A stretch of 64,000 nt of DNA. Source: Lentzea jiangxiensis. Lineage in GTDB: Bacteria; Actinomycetota; Actinomycetes; Mycobacteriales; Pseudonocardiaceae. The stretch covers positions 186,001-250,000 of the forward strand of contig NZ_FNIX01000001.1 in NCBI RefSeq assembly GCF_900104175.1, in the 5' to 3' direction. The position numbers were made by a program, and so were the translations under genes. Below the pieces are notes generated by a model. It searched no databases. It saw only the letters and a list, made by a program, of their open reading frames with translations, and was not told the DNA's origin. Positions 62,688 to 64,000 of the stretch are shown here, in pieces (position 1 is the stretch's first letter; the number at the start of each line of letters is the position of its first letter).

Positions 62688-64000
62688 AGCGTGATCAGAC
62701 CCCGGAAGACGGCGTACATGTCCATGACGGCCAGCGCCAGCGGCAGCACGGAGGCGATGAGGATCGCCTCGATGATGTCGACGGTGCGGCGCAGCGGCGG
62801 CGAGAACTTCTGGCCGGGGAAGATCACGCCGAGCACCAGCGCGAGCGCGCCCAGCACGAGCAGCGTGCCGAACACGAACGCGATGCGGTTGAACGAGCTG
62901 GTGGAGATCAGCCAGCCGAGCAGGATGCCCGCGCTCGCGAACATGCCGGTGGACAGCAGTGCCACGGCCTGCGCGCCGTTCGCGTACGCCCGGCCGCGCA
63001 TCATCAGCACGATCGCGACGACGACGCCGTAGATCGGGCCCCACACGGAGTCGCCCGAGTTGCCCGCGGCGACGATCGCGGCGAGCGCGGCGACCGTGCC
63101 GGTGCCGATGATCATGCCGGTGAGGTACTCGTGGGCCACGGCCGTGCGGCGCTCGATGACCGCGTACTCCGGGAAGCCGCTGTCCTCCTTGAGGTCCTCG
63201 GCGTTCGTCGGCACGACGGGCGGCGGGATCTTGGCGAGCTGCAGCGTGAGCCTCGGCAGCATCGACAGCGCGGCGAGCGCCACGGCACCGGTCGCGGCGG
63301 CGACGCCGGCCAGCGGGTGCTCGACGAACGTCGCGACGAGGAACGCCAGCGCCACGAGCGTGCCGCCGGTGGCCGCGGCGATGAACACCGTGATGCCCTG
63401 GCCGATCAGCAGGATGCCGCCCCACGCGAAGATCATCATCAGCGCGGAGGCCAGCAGCATCTTCGGGTTGAACCCGACACCGGGCACGGCGTGGTAGCCC
63501 GCGACGAACGCCATCGGCAGCGATCCGCACGCGGCGATCAGCACACCGGTCGAGACGGCACCGTAGGCCCGCGCGATGGTCGCGCCCGCCGCCAGCGCGG
63601 CGACCGCGGCGACACCACCGGCGATGGCGGCCGCGAGACCGCTGCCGGTACCGCCCGCCGTCACCGGGCCGGACAGGAACAGCGCCACCGCGGCGGCGAT
63701 CAGCGCGAGCGCGCCGGCGATGTGGCCGAACCGCTGGGCCGTCTCCCTGGTCCACGGCCGGAAGGAGTCCGGGTCGGACTCGGCGATCGCGTCGACGACG
63801 TCGTCGTACAGCGGAGGAGGCGGGTTCTCGTTGCGGCGCCGCAACTGCAGCAGCTCGCCGTCGACCACGCCGAGCGAGGCCAGCGTGCGCGCGGGGTCGA
63901 GCGGGCTGTCGCCGAGCTTGGCGAGGCACCAGCCACCGTGTCGCACGCCACCGTCCGGGGTGGCCTCTCTCGCCATGTCGAGCAGCATCGGCAGGAGATC
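62684..64000 (-). CDS. eccD: Type VII secretion protein EccD (partial)
   Basis: EccD is the most hydrophobic core subunit of the ESX membrane complex. The window holds 438 codons: the end of the N-terminal ubiquitin-like domain, a linker with NPPPPLYDDVVDAIAESDP, and about eleven transmembrane helices. The frame stays open to the window end (DLLP precedes MLLDMAREATPDGG), so the start lies outside and the first in-window ATG is internal. Its stop overlaps mycP. Confidence 0.9.
   Translation of the reverse strand, partial: DLLPMLLDMAREATPDGGVRHGGWCLAKLGDSPLDPARTLASLGVVDGELLQLRRRNENPPPPLYDDVVDAIAESDPDSFRPWTRETAQRFGHIAGALALIAAAVALFLSGPVTAGGTGSGLAAAIAGGVAAVAALAAGATIARAYGAVSTGVLIAACGSLPMAFVAGYHAVPGVGFNPKMLLASALMMIFAWGGILLIGQGITVFIAAATGGTLVALAFLVATFVEHPLAGVAAATGAVALAALSMLPRLTLQLAKIPPPVVPTNAEDLKEDSGFPEYAVIERRTAVAHEYLTGMIIGTGTVAALAAIVAAGNSGDSVWGPIYGVVVAIVLMMRGRAYANGAQAVALLSTGMFASAGILLGWLISTSSFNRIAFVFGTLLVLGALALVLGVIFPGQKFSPPLRRTVDIIEAILIASVLPLALAVMDMYAVFRGLITL

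Noticed and set aside
61215-63032. Plus-strand frame antisense to mycP and eccD
   Set aside because: Both minus-strand genes have clear family motifs, and the antisense frame has none.

Overview
The window is a GC-rich actinobacterial chromosome segment. Codon use is strongly G/C-ending, GTG and TTG starts are common, and start/stop overlaps of the ATGA/GTGA type are frequent. The gene order (nusG-rplK-rplA, rplJ-rplL, an Mce ATPase, rpoB-rpoC, rpsL-rpsG-fusA-tuf, the S10/spc/alpha ribosomal operons, then truA and a type VII secretion locus) and the protein sequences best fit the Pseudonocardiales (Lentzea, Saccharothrix, Amycolatopsis and relatives). Genus is an inference; no rRNA or tRNA gene lies in the window to settle it.

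Layout. 1-1.4 kb: end of nusG, then rplK and rplA with a terminator. 1.4-4.35 kb: a short accessory island holding a GlxA/AraC-type regulator divergent from an imine-reductase-like enzyme, a methyltransferase remnant and a membrane protein of unknown function. 4.37-5.68 kb: rplJ-rplL behind an L10 leader that contains an intrinsic-terminator-like hairpin. 5.9-16.9 kb: a complete mce lipid-import operon (ATPase, two YrbE permeases, six Mce proteins, two Mce-associated proteins), nearly every junction overlapping. 17.2-25.2 kb: rpoB-rpoC behind a long upstream region with a Crp-like site and several promoter candidates. 25.2-29.9 kb: an accessory block read on the minus strand (DUF418 membrane protein, DUF4287 protein, a probable toxin-antitoxin pair with an operator-bearing promoter, a zinc-ribbon protein, an APH-fold kinase, two tandem cysteine-rich secreted proteins).

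30-53.9 kb: translation core, comprising the str operon (rpsL-rpsG-fusA-tuf), S10 and spc operons (rpsJ to rplO), secY-adk-map, a lipoprotein gene, infA-rpmJ-rpsM-rpsK-rpsD-rpoA-rplQ and truA. The leaders of rpsL and rpsJ share an identical 15-nt motif that can fold into the same small hairpin, which suggests a shared control signal for the str and S10 operons. 54-64 kb: a secreted subtilisin with a P-domain, then part of a type VII (ESX-like) secretion locus: eccE with a small partner that looks like a degenerate EccC-type ATPase, divergent eccB, two probable secreted substrates, mycP and eccD (cut by the window end).

Most of the window is conserved housekeeping sequence. The candidates for new biology are the EccC-like pseudo-ATPase coupled to eccE, the toxin-antitoxin pair with its symmetric operator, the tandem palindromes at the DUF4287 promoter, the shared rpsL/rpsJ leader element and the L10-leader attenuator. 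No CRISPR array, insertion sequence, prophage, tRNA or rRNA was seen.
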